From NCBI GenBank assembly GCA_963747765.1, contig CAVVGH010000012.1, forward strand, positions 1 through 64,000: a stretch of 64,000 nucleotides of DNA. The letters are read 5' to 3'. This document shows positions 26,056 to 34,811 of the stretch, piece after piece. The position numbers and the translations under genes were made by a program. The notes beneath the pieces are model-generated. The model was not told the origin of the DNA. It saw nothing but the letters and a program-made list of their open reading frames with translations, and did not search any database. The DNA comes from VRUE01 sp963747765. GTDB lineage: Bacteria; Actinomycetota; Thermoleophilia; Solirubrobacterales; 70-9. Each line of letters begins with the position of its first letter. The stretch's first letter is position 1.

Positions 26056-27324
26056 TCAGCCTTCGATGCCCCAGAGCTTCTTGTACTGGGCTTCGAAGTC
26101 GGGCACCGATCCGATCGTCTTCGAACTGGGATTGGTGATCTGTTCCGCAGTCACGATCTGCATCGGCGAGAATTGCGTACCTTCGGTGCTTTCACCGTTG
26201 AAGATGCGCGCGGCCAGATCGACTATCTGCCATCCCGTCTGGTAGATCGGCAGCGGTAGCGCTGCCCACTCCAGTCCGTTCGCGATGTTCTGGTAGTTCG
26301 TCGTCGACGAATCCCGGGTGAGGATCTTTACGTTGCTCAGACCGGCCGCCTTGAGGGCGGTACCAACCCCTTGGCAGAGATCGCCGAAACCGCAGAACAC
26401 GTATTCGGTTTCCGGGTGCTGCTGCACGTATCCGGTCACCACCGCGCCGAGTTTCCCGATATCGCTGACCGGAACCTCTTCGAGGTTGAATTCACATTCC
26501 GGGCAGAGTTCGGGCCCGTATTCCTGCATGGTATGGACCATCGCCTCGGTCATCGGGTACTGGGCCACGCTGTACGTGACGACCTTTCCTTTCATGTTCG
26601 ATTCGCCGGCGATCAGTTCGGCCATCATCAACCCGGATGCTTCGTACATCGGGGTGTTGGTGGCGAGCCACACTTTGCCTTCGACCGGTTCGATGTTCGA
26701 GGACCACTCGATGACCGGAATACCCATTTCTTCGAGCTTGGTCAGCTGCGCGTTGAACAGTTCGCGCGGCAGCCCTGAACTGACGACCATGTCGGGCTTA
26801 TCCTGGATAGCCTGTTCGTAGGCATTGACAAAGTCCTGCGGCGAAACTCCGAGTTCGACCTTTTTGGTCTTCCAGCCGAATAGCTGGGCCGCTTCGGAGG
26901 CCGCTTCGTTGAACTGCGAGCAGACCGGGACCCCGCAGACGAGCAGATCGAGGGTCTTGCCCGATTCCGGCTGTTTCTTCAGCGGCGTCGTCTGGAGGAT
27001 TTCTTTCGGGGTTTCCATGTATTTGGCGATCCGCGTCTGCAGTTCGGCAGTAGTAGGCGGCTTCGTGAACGGTTCGAAGCCGGTGATTTCCTTCAGCGCC
27101 GCCGCGGCCGAGGCGGTCGTCAGGGATTTCCCTTCGGACGAGGATTCTTCGGCCGATGCGTTTTCTTCAGATGCGGTTTCGCTGTTCGCCGATTCGGTTT
27201 CTTCCGAGGAAGAAGGCGCGGATGACGAAGACGACGAGCCGCTTGAGCCGCAGGCACTGATCGTGAACGCGAGCGCGAGCACACCCAAGGCCAAGGCGGC
27301 AGACAACAGAGACTTCCTGAACAT
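26056..27324 (-). CDS. ABC transporter substrate-binding lipoprotein
   Basis: 422 residues. A signal peptide (hydrophobic ALALGVLALAFTI) ends in the lipobox ISACGSS, with Cys25 as lipid anchor. A Ser/Glu-rich linker follows, then a periplasmic-binding fold of the ribose/galactose type (VVSSGLPRELFNAQL, VTYSVAQYPMTEAM, ILTRDSSTTNYQN). Codons use more A and T in third positions than neighbours, so it may have been transferred. It is the first gene of the long operon that goes on with ATPase, permease, cupin, SDR and acyl-CoA enzymes, so it probably imports the substrate they degrade. Confidence 0.9.
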   Translation of the reverse strand: MFRKSLLSAALALGVLALAFTISACGSSGSSSSSSAPSSSEETESANSETASEENASAEESSSEGKSLTTASAAAALKEITGFEPFTKPPTTAELQTRIAKYMETPKEILQTTPLKKQPESGKTLDLLVCGVPVCSQFNEAASEAAQLFGWKTKKVELGVSPQDFVNAYEQAIQDKPDMVVSSGLPRELFNAQLTKLEEMGIPVIEWSSNIEPVEGKVWLATNTPMYEASGLMMAELIAGESNMKGKVVTYSVAQYPMTEAMVHTMQEYGPELCPECEFNLEEVPVSDIGKLGAVVTGYVQQHPETEYVFCGFGDLCQGVGTALKAAGLSNVKILTRDSSTTNYQNIANGLEWAALPLPIYQTGWQIVDLAARIFNGESTEGTQFSPMQIVTAEQITNPSSKTIGSVPDFEAQYKKLWGIEG

Positions 27325-27364
27325 TCTCTCCTCCCACGGAAAGACATCGTTTGACAGTAATGAT

Positions 27365-27377
27365 GATACTAGTTATC
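27365..27377. promoter_or_regulatory. Operator-like palindrome E (before ABC lipoprotein gene)
   Basis: GATACTAGTTATC matches GATAANNNTTATC with one mismatch. It lies 41 bases upstream of the lipoprotein start and so would govern the whole operon down to the Rieske gene at 18551. It is in the AT-rich spacer (27325-27525) between this operon and the end of the thiolase gene; no terminator was recognised in the rest of that spacer. Confidence 0.55.
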
Positions 27378-27525
27378 CCAGATTTTGGCAGCAGGCGTCA
27401 AGCTGAGCCAAGAAATCGCTGCTAAGAGCATGTTTTGGGCCTTGACGGGTTGCGTCAACCGGGTTCGGCACCGTCGTTCGCACCCAAGGAGCCACAGGGC
27501 CGCGCGGGTAGGCTCGCGAAGCGCC

Positions 27526-28686
27526 TCAGTCGCGGCCCAGGAGGAGGACGTTGTGGTACTGGGCGCCGGAGCCGGCGCCGGCGGCAAGGGCCACCTCTGC
27601 CCCCTCGACCTGCAACTCGCCGCATTCGCCGCGCAGCTGGCGCACCGCCTGGACGACCTTGAGGGTCGGTGCGCCCCAGCCGATGTGGCTGAAGGAGAGG
27701 ACGCCGCCGTCGGTGCAGGTCGGCAGACCGCCGTCGATCCCCAACCCGACCTCGGTGGCGAAATCGGCGCCCTCCCCCTCGCCACAGAAGCCGAGCGCCT
27801 CCAGCTGGCGGATCACCTCGAAGGAGGTCACGTCGTAGATCTCCAGCAGATCGACGTCGGCCGGCCGCAGCCCGGCCATGCCGAAGGCACGCGCCGCCGC
27901 GCCGGCGCCGATCATCCCCACTTCCTCATAGCGAGGAGGATCGACGTACTGCTGCCGGCGCCACTCGGCGCCGCCCCCCAGCACCCGCACCGCGCCCTTG
28001 CGGCAATCTCGCGCCCGGTCCAGAGAGGTGAGGACCATCGCCGCGGCGCCCTCGTTGGCGAGGCAGAGCTCGAGCCGGGTGAACGGCTCGGCAATCGGCG
28101 GTGCCTCCAGCACGTCCGCGGCCGTGTAGGGCCCGCGTCCGTACATCACCGCGGCGGGATTGCGCGAGCCGGTGTTGCGGATCGTCGCCGCGGCCCCCGC
28201 CATCCCGGCACGGGCACCCGGGAACCGGTCCAGGTAGCGGCGGGCGACCAACGCGAACTGCGCCGCGGTCAGCGAGCCGAAGGGAGCGACGAACTCGTTG
28301 TCGGGCCGCGTGTAGGAGGCGACCTCGGCGCGGTCGCCGAAGACGCCCGCCTGCCCGCCGACGATCAGAACCGTGCTGCAGAGCCCCGCCGCGATCGCCG
28401 CGCCCGCGTCGAGCACGGCCGGCACCCCCTGCGGGTAGGTGTCGCCGATCCAGCTGACCGGAACGTCAAGCAGACCGGCCCAGTCCGCCGAGCCGGGCTC
28501 GAAGACGGTCCCGCCCGGACCCGGCCAGCGCGCCGCGATCCCGTCGATGTCCTGCCGCTCGAGTCCGGCGTCGGCGAGGGCCGCCGTCGCCGCCTCGAGG
28601 CAGGCGGCGACCGTGCCGACATCGAGGGAGCGCGCCTGGCGGGTCATCCCGACCCCGGCGATGGCGATCTGGCCCAGACCGCTCAC
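27526..28686 (-). CDS. Thiolase-like protein (SCP-x/lipid-transfer type)
   Basis: 386 residues of the thiolase-like family that usually pairs with a DUF35 protein: IAIAGVGMTRQARS, ANEGAAAMVLTSLDRARD, LEIYDVTSFEVIRQLEALG and GGVLSFSHIGWGAP. The usual thiolase catalytic Cys is not apparent at its normal position (LCSTVLIVGGQ is in its neighbourhood). Homologues partnered with DUF35 act as retro-aldolases in steroid side-chain breakdown or as acyl-transfer proteins. It shares an operon with a DUF35 gene and a CoA ligase. Confidence 0.82.
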   Translation of the reverse strand: MSGLGQIAIAGVGMTRQARSLDVGTVAACLEAATAALADAGLERQDIDGIAARWPGPGGTVFEPGSADWAGLLDVPVSWIGDTYPQGVPAVLDAGAAIAAGLCSTVLIVGGQAGVFGDRAEVASYTRPDNEFVAPFGSLTAAQFALVARRYLDRFPGARAGMAGAAATIRNTGSRNPAAVMYGRGPYTAADVLEAPPIAEPFTRLELCLANEGAAAMVLTSLDRARDCRKGAVRVLGGGAEWRRQQYVDPPRYEEVGMIGAGAAARAFGMAGLRPADVDLLEIYDVTSFEVIRQLEALGFCGEGEGADFATEVGLGIDGGLPTCTDGGVLSFSHIGWGAPTLKVVQAVRQLRGECGELQVEGAEVALAAGAGSGAQYHNVLLLGRD

Positions 28687-28690
28687 CGAG

Positions 28691-30229
28691 TCAGACGCTG
28701 CGTCCGTCGGACCACTGGCGATCGCGCAGCTCGCGCTTGGCGATCTTGCCGACGGCGTTCTTCGGCAGCGAGTCCATGAACTCGATCCGCTCGGGGACTT
28801 TGACGCTGGGCAGACCCGTCTCGCGGCACCAGTCCATCAGCGTCTCGACGTCCGCCGACTGCCCCTCCTTCAGGGCGACGACCGCGGTGACCGCCTCGCC
28901 CCACTCCGGGTCGGGCGTCCCGAACACCGCCACCTCGAGCACTGCCGGATGCCCGTAGAGGGCGTTCTCGACCTCGCTAGGCGCGATGTTGAACCCGCCC
29001 CGGATGATCAGGTCCTTGATCCGGTCGACGATGAAGACGTAGCCCTCGCCGTCGCGTTCGCCTACGTCGCCGGAATGCATCCAACCGTCGATCAGCGATT
29101 CGGCAGTGCGCTGCTCGTCGCGGTAGTAGCCCTTCATCGTGTAGGGCCCTCCGAAAATGACCTCACCGCGCTCGCCGGTCGGCATCTCGGCACCGTCGCG
29201 GTCGACCACACGGACGTCGATCTCATAGGAGGGGCGCCCGCAGGAGGCGAACAGCTCCGGCCGGCCGGCAGCGGCCCGGGCATGGTCCTCCTTGCGCAGC
29301 ATCGTCCCGATGGAGGCGATCTCCGCCATACCATAGAGTTGCGTGAACCGCGGTCCATAGCGGTCGACCATCTCTGCCACCCGCTCCGGGGAAATCGGCG
29401 CGGCCCCGTATCCCACCGTCTGCAGTGACTCGAGCCGTGCCGGGTCGATGCCCGCCTCCAGCAGGCGGAAGATCATCGTTGGCACCAGGTAGGTGTGGGT
29501 CGCCCCCAGCCGCTCGACCTCGGAGGCGAAGCGCTCCGGGTCGAATCCGCGGCTGTCCCCGAAGCCGATCGCGCCACCCATCATCAACAGCGGCAGCATC
29601 GTGATGTGCATGCTCGAGTTGTGTGGCAGAGCCATCAGCCAGCGGGAATGGTGGCCGAGCTCGTACTCGAGGACCGCCATCGGCGCGTGGCTGAGCGCCG
29701 CCGCGTGGTCGAAGAGGATGCCCTTCGGCCGCCCGGTCGTGCCGCTCGTGTAGACGATGCAGAAGTCGTCCTCGGGTCGGATCTTGTGGAGCGCATCGGG
29801 CGGCGCCGCCGACCCGGCCGCAACAAGCTCTTCGAAGTCGCCCGACTCCACGTCGACCACCGGCATATCGCCGCGCGCGGAGAGCTTCTCCGCCAGCTCG
29901 GCGAACTCGGGCACGGTGACCAGGACGCGCGGCTCGGCGTTGTCGAAGATCCATTCGTACTCGGCCTCGCCGAGCCGGAAGTTCAGCCCGACGTAGACGA
30001 AGCCCGCCTTGGCGCAGGCGGCGATCAGCTCGACGACCTCGACCCGGTTCGGCATCAGCACCGCAACGCGGTCGCCGCGCTCCAGCCCGTACCGCCCGGC
30101 AAGGGCGTTGGCGAGGCGCGAGCTGCGCCGGTCGAGGTCGCCATAGTTGATCTCCCGACGGACGTCCCAGGCGGCGACCGCCGCGGGATCGCGGTCGGCG
30201 CTGTGCGGCACGAACAACCCGGTGTTCAT
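28691..30229 (-). CDS. AMP-dependent acyl-CoA synthetase
   Basis: 512 residues, ANL superfamily. The phosphate loop is TSGTTGRPKGILF (near 160-172). A5-like QLYGMAEIASIG, YVFIVDRIKDLIIRGGFNI and the C-terminal LPKNAVGKIAKRELR containing the catalytic Lys of the second half-reaction are present. It activates a carboxylic acid to the CoA thioester via an acyl-adenylate. Start overlaps the DUF35 gene (ATGA). It is the second CoA ligase of the region (other at 33135), so two different acids, or two steps, may be activated. Confidence 0.93.
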   Translation of the reverse strand: MNTGLFVPHSADRDPAAVAAWDVRREINYGDLDRRSSRLANALAGRYGLERGDRVAVLMPNRVEVVELIAACAKAGFVYVGLNFRLGEAEYEWIFDNAEPRVLVTVPEFAELAEKLSARGDMPVVDVESGDFEELVAAGSAAPPDALHKIRPEDDFCIVYTSGTTGRPKGILFDHAAALSHAPMAVLEYELGHHSRWLMALPHNSSMHITMLPLLMMGGAIGFGDSRGFDPERFASEVERLGATHTYLVPTMIFRLLEAGIDPARLESLQTVGYGAAPISPERVAEMVDRYGPRFTQLYGMAEIASIGTMLRKEDHARAAAGRPELFASCGRPSYEIDVRVVDRDGAEMPTGERGEVIFGGPYTMKGYYRDEQRTAESLIDGWMHSGDVGERDGEGYVFIVDRIKDLIIRGGFNIAPSEVENALYGHPAVLEVAVFGTPDPEWGEAVTAVVALKEGQSADVETLMDWCRETGLPSVKVPERIEFMDSLPKNAVGKIAKRELRDRQWSDGRSV

Positions 30230-30627
30230 GCCGACCTCCGGAAGACCGGCAGCCGGTGGCCCGCCGCCAGCTCGAGGAACTCGACCTCGAGGCGAGCCCC
30301 GATCGGGGTCGGCCCCTCTCCGCCGACGACGTTGCTCAACATGCTCCAGCCTTCGTCGAGGTCAACGATCGCGAGCTCGTAGGGCACCGGAAACCCGGGC
30401 GTCGGTCCACGGTGGATGACGGTCGAGCTATAGAGGGTTCCCGATCCCGCGCTCTCCCGCCAGGTCCAATCCAGTGACAGACAGGTCGGGCAGGCCGCCT
30501 GCGGGGTGAAAAAGTTGCGGCCGCAGGCGTCGCAGACCGGGCGCACGAGGCTGCCTCGGTCGGCGGCCTCCCAGAAGGGGGCGCCGATATCGGTGGGGGC
30601 CGGAAGCGGCCGCACGGAGGTGTTCAT
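30226..30627 (-). CDS. Zn-ribbon/OB-fold DUF35 protein
   Basis: 133 residues. An N-terminal rubredoxin-like zinc ribbon uses CDACGRNFF and ACPTCLS, followed by an OB fold (GTLYSSTVIHRGPTPGF, PYELAIVDLDEGW). Proteins of this family bind acyl-CoA and form complexes with thiolase-like partners, such as Ltp2 with ChsH2, where together they cleave a carbon-carbon bond. Here the thiolase-like partner is two genes downstream (27526). It is translationally coupled on both sides. Confidence 0.88.
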   Translation of the reverse strand: MNTSVRPLPAPTDIGAPFWEAADRGSLVRPVCDACGRNFFTPQAACPTCLSLDWTWRESAGSGTLYSSTVIHRGPTPGFPVPYELAIVDLDEGWSMLSNVVGGEGPTPIGARLEVEFLELAAGHRLPVFRRSA

Positions 30628-31493
30628 GAGGGGTCGTCCTGGAGGAGCAGGTGGGCCGCCTCGGCGACAGGCATTCCCTCGCGGACGCCGCGCCGCCGGG
30701 CCCGCTCGTTGACCGCGCCGATCAGTCCTTCGCGATAGGCGGCGAAGGCGTCGCCGATCGGCGCCGTGTGCGCGTCGGCCGAGGCACCGGCCAGCCCCGC
30801 CGCATCGGCAGTCGGCAGCCCGGCGATCCCGGAATCGTTCTTGGAGCGGCCGCCGTCAGAGCAGATGAACCCGTAGGGCCCGACCTCGGCCAGGAAACTG
30901 GCGCCGCTGCGACCGGTGTGGCCCGCGGTCACCAGGACGTTGCGGCCGCGGTCCTCGTCGCGGGCGAAGACGATCGAGTCGGTGACGATCACCTGCCGCC
31001 CCGACTCGTGTTCCTCGACCACCTCGCGGTGGATCTTGTTGCCGGGCTCGACGTCGACCGGATCTTCTTCCAGCAGCAACGCCGCGGCCTCGGCGACCGG
31101 CATCCCGACCCGTACCCCGCATTGGTGGGCGAGATCGTTGAGGCGGGAGATCACGCCGCTCTCGTAGAGATCGAGCCCGTTGCCGAGTTCGGCCGACATC
31201 CCCGCCGCGGTCGCCGCCGGGATTCCCAGCGCCTCGAGGTAGGGCAGGCCCGCGATCCCCGCGGCATCCTTGCCGATGCAGGCGTCGTGGCCGATCACCG
31301 CGCGCGGCCGGTGGGGGGCCATCAGCCGCGCGGGCATCACCCCCAGATAGGAGGCCGGGACGACCACGTCGCGGCCGGTGTTTCGGGCGTCGACGAAACG
31401 GGCGGAGTCCATCGCCACGATCTGCCCACGCTCGCTCTCGCCGACCACCGCCTGCGGGTGGTCGGCCTCCCGATCGAGGAGAGTTTCAGCCAT
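30624..31493 (-). CDS. Tandem-repeat protein of unknown function, paralogue 2
   Basis: 289 residues from the ATG at 31493, overlapping the stop of its paralogue (ATGGCTGA). The protein consists of two similar halves, each ending with a near identical block: GVRVGMPVAEAAALLLEEDP (about 127-146) and GVREGMPVAEAAHLLLQDDP (about 269-288). Both halves also have a DS...GR-V motif (TGRDVVV and RGRNVLV), an Asp-x-x-x-x-Lys stretch (HDACIGKDAAGIAGL and SDGGRSKNDSGIAGL) and an N-x-x-A helix. No family that I can name. Its place between a DUF35 protein and a GntR regulator suggests an enzyme or binding protein for the degraded compound. Confidence 0.7.
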   Translation of the reverse strand: MAETLLDREADHPQAVVGESERGQIVAMDSARFVDARNTGRDVVVPASYLGVMPARLMAPHRPRAVIGHDACIGKDAAGIAGLPYLEALGIPAATAAGMSAELGNGLDLYESGVISRLNDLAHQCGVRVGMPVAEAAALLLEEDPVDVEPGNKIHREVVEEHESGRQVIVTDSIVFARDEDRGRNVLVTAGHTGRSGASFLAEVGPYGFICSDGGRSKNDSGIAGLPTADAAGLAGASADAHTAPIGDAFAAYREGLIGAVNERARRRGVREGMPVAEAAHLLLQDDPS

Positions 31494-32358
31494 CACGGCT
31501 CCCTTCTGTCTGGTGTCCGATGCCAAGCAGTGCAGCCGCGGCGACCCGGGCGCGTTGCCCGACCTCGACGCCACGCTCGCGGGCCGGCCCGTTGCAGGTG
31601 CTGATCACACCGTCGTGGTAGGTGCTCAACCCGTCGCCCATACGCGCCGTACGGGCGTCCACCGAGGCCCCCGCAAGCCCCTCGGCCGCGACGATCTCCA
31701 GGCCCGCCGTGCCAGAGCCCTCCTTGCCACCACCACCGTCGGAGCAGATGAAGCCGCGCGGTGCCACCCGACGTAGATAGGGCACCGCGCTGCGGCCGGT
31801 GTGGCCCGCGGTCACCAGGACGTTGCGGCCGCGGTCCTCGTCGCGGCCGAAGGCGATCGAGTCGGTGCAGACGATGGTTCCGCCGTCCTCGGCAACGCGC
31901 ATGACGGTGCGGTTGGTGACCGCGTCAGGGGCCTGCTCGACGGGGTCCACCTTGAGCAGTAGTCGGGCCGCCTCGGCGACCGGCATCCCGGCTGCGACGC
32001 CGCACTGTGCGGCCTGCGCGTTGACGCGGCTGATCGACGCCTCCCTGTGCATCCGCTCGCCGTCGCCGAGAATCACGGTTGCGACATCGGCTGCGGCGGC
32101 CGGGATGCCGCGTGCCTCCAGATACCAGAGGCCGGCGATGCCGGCGCCGTCCAGCCCGATGCCGCAATCGACGCCGATCGCGGCGCGCGGCGAGTGCGAG
32201 GCGACGAACCGGGCCGGCAGGACGCCCGCGTAGGAGGCGTTGACGACGACGTCGCGGCCCCGGTTGGACTCATCGGCGTCATAGGCCGAGTCGACGGTGA
32301 CGATGCGGCCGCGCGGACCCTCGAAGGCAACCTTCTGATTCGAGTCCGCGCCACCCAT
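31486..32358 (-). CDS. Tandem-repeat protein of unknown function, paralogue 1
   Basis: 290 residues, clearly homologous to the next gene (for example TDSIAFGRDEDRGRNVLV and TAGHTGRSAVPYLRRV against TDSIVFARDEDRGRNVLV and TAGHTGRSGASFLAEV). It has the same internal duplication: RGRDVVVNASYAGVLPARF in the N half and RGRNVLVTAGHTGRS in the C half. The Lys seen in the IGKDAAGIAG segment of the paralogue is replaced here (IGLDGAGIAG), while the second half keeps GGKEGSGTAG, so the two halves may have diverged in activity. Unknown function. It is the first of the pair, four bases after the GntR gene. Confidence 0.7.
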   Translation of the reverse strand: MGGADSNQKVAFEGPRGRIVTVDSAYDADESNRGRDVVVNASYAGVLPARFVASHSPRAAIGVDCGIGLDGAGIAGLWYLEARGIPAAAADVATVILGDGERMHREASISRVNAQAAQCGVAAGMPVAEAARLLLKVDPVEQAPDAVTNRTVMRVAEDGGTIVCTDSIAFGRDEDRGRNVLVTAGHTGRSAVPYLRRVAPRGFICSDGGGGKEGSGTAGLEIVAAEGLAGASVDARTARMGDGLSTYHDGVISTCNGPARERGVEVGQRARVAAAALLGIGHQTEGSRDG

Positions 32359-32361
32359 GGA

Positions 32362-33138
32362 TCATCCGCTGACCTGGTCCCAGCGCACCGGGGCATCCAT
32401 CACGGACGCATAGAACCGATCGAGATAGCGAGCGAAATCACCGAGGTGGACACGCATCGTCGCCTCCGCCTGCTCGGGGTCGTGCGCCTCCACCGCGTGG
32501 TAGATGCGGCGGTGCTCCTTGGTCACCGACTCGCGCTGCGGGCGCGGGTAGTCGACGCCCAGCGGCGAGCCATCGGTGATCCAACTCAACGACTGGATCA
32601 TCAGCCCGAAGACCTGGTTGCCAGCCGCGTTGGCGAGCAGCGAGTGGAAGTTCTGGTTCTCTTCGAGGAAGTATTCGAAGTCGTCGAGGTGCTCTTCCAT
32701 CCGGAGAATCGAGTTGTGGACCTCCTCCAGCTCGGCCGGCTCGACCCGCAACGCGGCCTTCGCCGCCAGCACCGGCTCGATCACCTGACGGGCCTCGACG
32801 ATCGCCCGGAACGGCGTGTGCTGCATCTGCAGCAACATGGCGATCATGCTGCCCAACGCCCGCGAGTCGGCCCGCCCCACCACGGGGCCCCCACCCGGCC
32901 CGGTCTTGATCGAGATGACGCCCTGGATCTCGAGAAAGCGGAGCGCCTCGCGCAGGGTGCCACGAGCGACCCCGTAGTTGGCGAGCATTTGACTCTCCGG
33001 TGGCAGGGGCGTGCCCGGTTCCAGCCTGCCGTCGGTGATCTCGCCGACGATCTGCTGGGCCAGCAGCATCGCCGTCTTCTTCGGTCGATTGTTGAGGCGC
33101 GATGGCGGGCGCCCCCGATTGCCAGTGGTAGTGGTCAT
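32362..33138 (-). CDS. GntR-family regulator (FadR subgroup)
   Basis: 258 residues. The N-terminal winged helix reads GRPPSRLNNRPKKTAML, IVGEITDGRLEPGTPLPPE, then MLANYGVARGTLREALRFLE; the C-terminal FCD domain (about 100-240) is all helical and normally binds an acid or acyl-CoA through a metal with His residues (here VHNSILRMEEHLD and FHSLLANAAGN). Likely local regulator, located inside the ligase-to-thiolase operon, overlapping the ligase start (ATGA). Whether it binds the shared palindrome is a hypothesis. Confidence 0.92.
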   Translation of the reverse strand: MTTTTGNRGRPPSRLNNRPKKTAMLLAQQIVGEITDGRLEPGTPLPPESQMLANYGVARGTLREALRFLEIQGVISIKTGPGGGPVVGRADSRALGSMIAMLLQMQHTPFRAIVEARQVIEPVLAAKAALRVEPAELEEVHNSILRMEEHLDDFEYFLEENQNFHSLLANAAGNQVFGLMIQSLSWITDGSPLGVDYPRPQRESVTKEHRRIYHAVEAHDPEQAEATMRVHLGDFARYLDRFYASVMDAPVRWDQVSG

Positions 33139-34811
33139 CTGATGCCTCCCGCATCGGCGGCGCGATTCGATTGTGCGAGGGGAACGGTCCCATGCTGCGC
33201 CTTGAGACGCTCCCTAAGCTCGATCTTACGAACCTTCCCCGAAGGAGTCTTGGGAAGATCGGCAACGATCTCGATCGTCTCGGGGATCGCGAAGGCGGGC
33301 AGGCGCCGCTCGCACCAGTCGCGCACCTCGGGCTCCTCGACCCCGCCGGCGGCCGTGGCGACGACGAAGATCGCGACCTCGTCCTCTCCCGCCTCGACCG
33401 TGGCCTTGGCAGCCACCGCCGCGCACTCGGCGATCGCCGGGTGGGAAAGCACCGCCTGCTCGACCTCGTAGGAGCTGATGTTCTCACCGCGCCGGCGGAT
33501 CGCGTCCTTGAGACGGTCCACGAAATAGAACCATCCCTCCTCGTCGCGGCGCAGGCCGTCGCCGGTGTGAAACCAGAGATTGCGGAACGCCTCCACCGTG
33601 CGGTCGGGCATCCCGTAGTAGCCCGAGCACATCGTCCACGGGGTCTTGGCGCGTACCACCAGCTCACCGACCTCGCCGACCGGCACCTCCTCGTCGGTGT
33701 CCGGGCGGACCAGCCGGACCTCGAACCACTCATCGTTGAGGAGCCCGGCGGCGCCCGCCGGGCGGTCCTCGCCATAGGGCGACATGATCGGCATCGACGT
33801 CTCGGTCAGGCCGAAGTTCTCGACGAATGCCTCCACCCCGAAGCGCTCCTTGAAGGCCGCGACGATCGAGGCCGCGGTCGGCGCCGCGTAGACGCAGCGA
33901 AGATCGTTGTCTGCGTCCTCGGGGCGGGCGGGCTGCTTGAAGGTGAAGTCCATCATCACGCCGACGAAGTTGGTCACCGTCGCCCCGCACTCGCGGATCC
34001 AGGGCATCCAGCGGCTGGCGCTGAAGCGCGGTCGCAGGACGAAGCGGGCGCCGGCGATCAGCGCCGGGTAGGCGGCGAGGAACTGGGCGTTGCCATGGAA
34101 GAGCGGGCCCACCGACATGTACACGTCGCGGTCGCCGAGCCGGGTCAGCGACACGCACTGCTCGGCGAAGAAGGTGAGCTGTGACTGGGACATCATCACT
34201 CCCTTCGAGAGCCCGGTCGTGCCGCTCGTGAAGAAGACCGCGCCCAGATCCGTATACCTGACCTCGGGCAGCTCGGCCGCCGCGCCGGCGGCGAGCTCGG
34301 TGAACGGTGCCGCGCCGTAGCCCGCCCCGCCGAGCAGGGCAATCGCCGCGTCGGTGTCGGCACCGCCGCCGAGGACGTAGAACCGCTCGATCGAGGCGTA
34401 GGCGCCCTCGCCTCCCACGAAGCGCTCGGCGAACTCCGGCGCGATCACCCCGACCCGCGGTGCGACCGTGCGCACCTGGTGCTCGAGGAAGCTGCCGACG
34501 TAGGCGGTGTTGATCGGCACCTCGGCCATACCGGCGCAGGCGGTCCCATACCAGGCGAGGATGTACTCGGTGCAGTTGGGGGCCATGATCAGTACCCGGT
34601 CCCCAGCCTTGCCGCCCGCCGCGAGCAGCGCGGTCGCGATCCTCTCGGCGCTCGCCAGAGTCTCGCCGAAGGTCATCCGGACGCCGGCGTCGGGGACGTC
34701 GAGATAGACCGCGTCGGCGTGCGTGCGGGCCCGCTCGCGCAGGATGGTCGGCACCGACCAGTCGCGCCGGTCGGGAAAGGTCGGCGGCAGCTGCTCGTAG
34801 ACCCGTGTCAA
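33135..34811 (-). CDS. AMP-dependent acyl-CoA ligase
   Basis: 558 residues from a TTG at 34811 that overlaps the preceding ECH stop (TTGA). ANL family: TSGTTGLSKGVMMSQSQL as phosphate loop, VENFGLTETSMPIM, FVDRLKDAIRRRGENISSYEVEQ as hinge, and LPKTPSGKVRKIELRE with the catalytic Lys. It resembles crotonobetaine/carnitine or cyclohexanecarboxylate-type CoA ligases, but the acid cannot be read. It starts the chemistry of the cluster by making the CoA thioester. The first 16 residues before YEQLPPTFPDR depend on the TTG choice. Confidence 0.9.
   Translation of the reverse strand: MTRVYEQLPPTFPDRRDWSVPTILRERARTHADAVYLDVPDAGVRMTFGETLASAERIATALLAAGGKAGDRVLIMAPNCTEYILAWYGTACAGMAEVPINTAYVGSFLEHQVRTVAPRVGVIAPEFAERFVGGEGAYASIERFYVLGGGADTDAAIALLGGAGYGAAPFTELAAGAAAELPEVRYTDLGAVFFTSGTTGLSKGVMMSQSQLTFFAEQCVSLTRLGDRDVYMSVGPLFHGNAQFLAAYPALIAGARFVLRPRFSASRWMPWIRECGATVTNFVGVMMDFTFKQPARPEDADNDLRCVYAAPTAASIVAAFKERFGVEAFVENFGLTETSMPIMSPYGEDRPAGAAGLLNDEWFEVRLVRPDTDEEVPVGEVGELVVRAKTPWTMCSGYYGMPDRTVEAFRNLWFHTGDGLRRDEEGWFYFVDRLKDAIRRRGENISSYEVEQAVLSHPAIAECAAVAAKATVEAGEDEVAIFVVATAAGGVEEPEVRDWCERRLPAFAIPETIEIVADLPKTPSGKVRKIELRERLKAQHGTVPLAQSNRAADAGGIR

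Noticed and set aside
30624..32358. Ring-opening amidohydrolase (cyanuric acid hydrolase or barbiturase) for the tandem proteins
   Set aside because: Those enzymes have three repeats with Ser-Gly-Gly and different conserved blocks. The proteins here have two repeats and share no clear motif with them.
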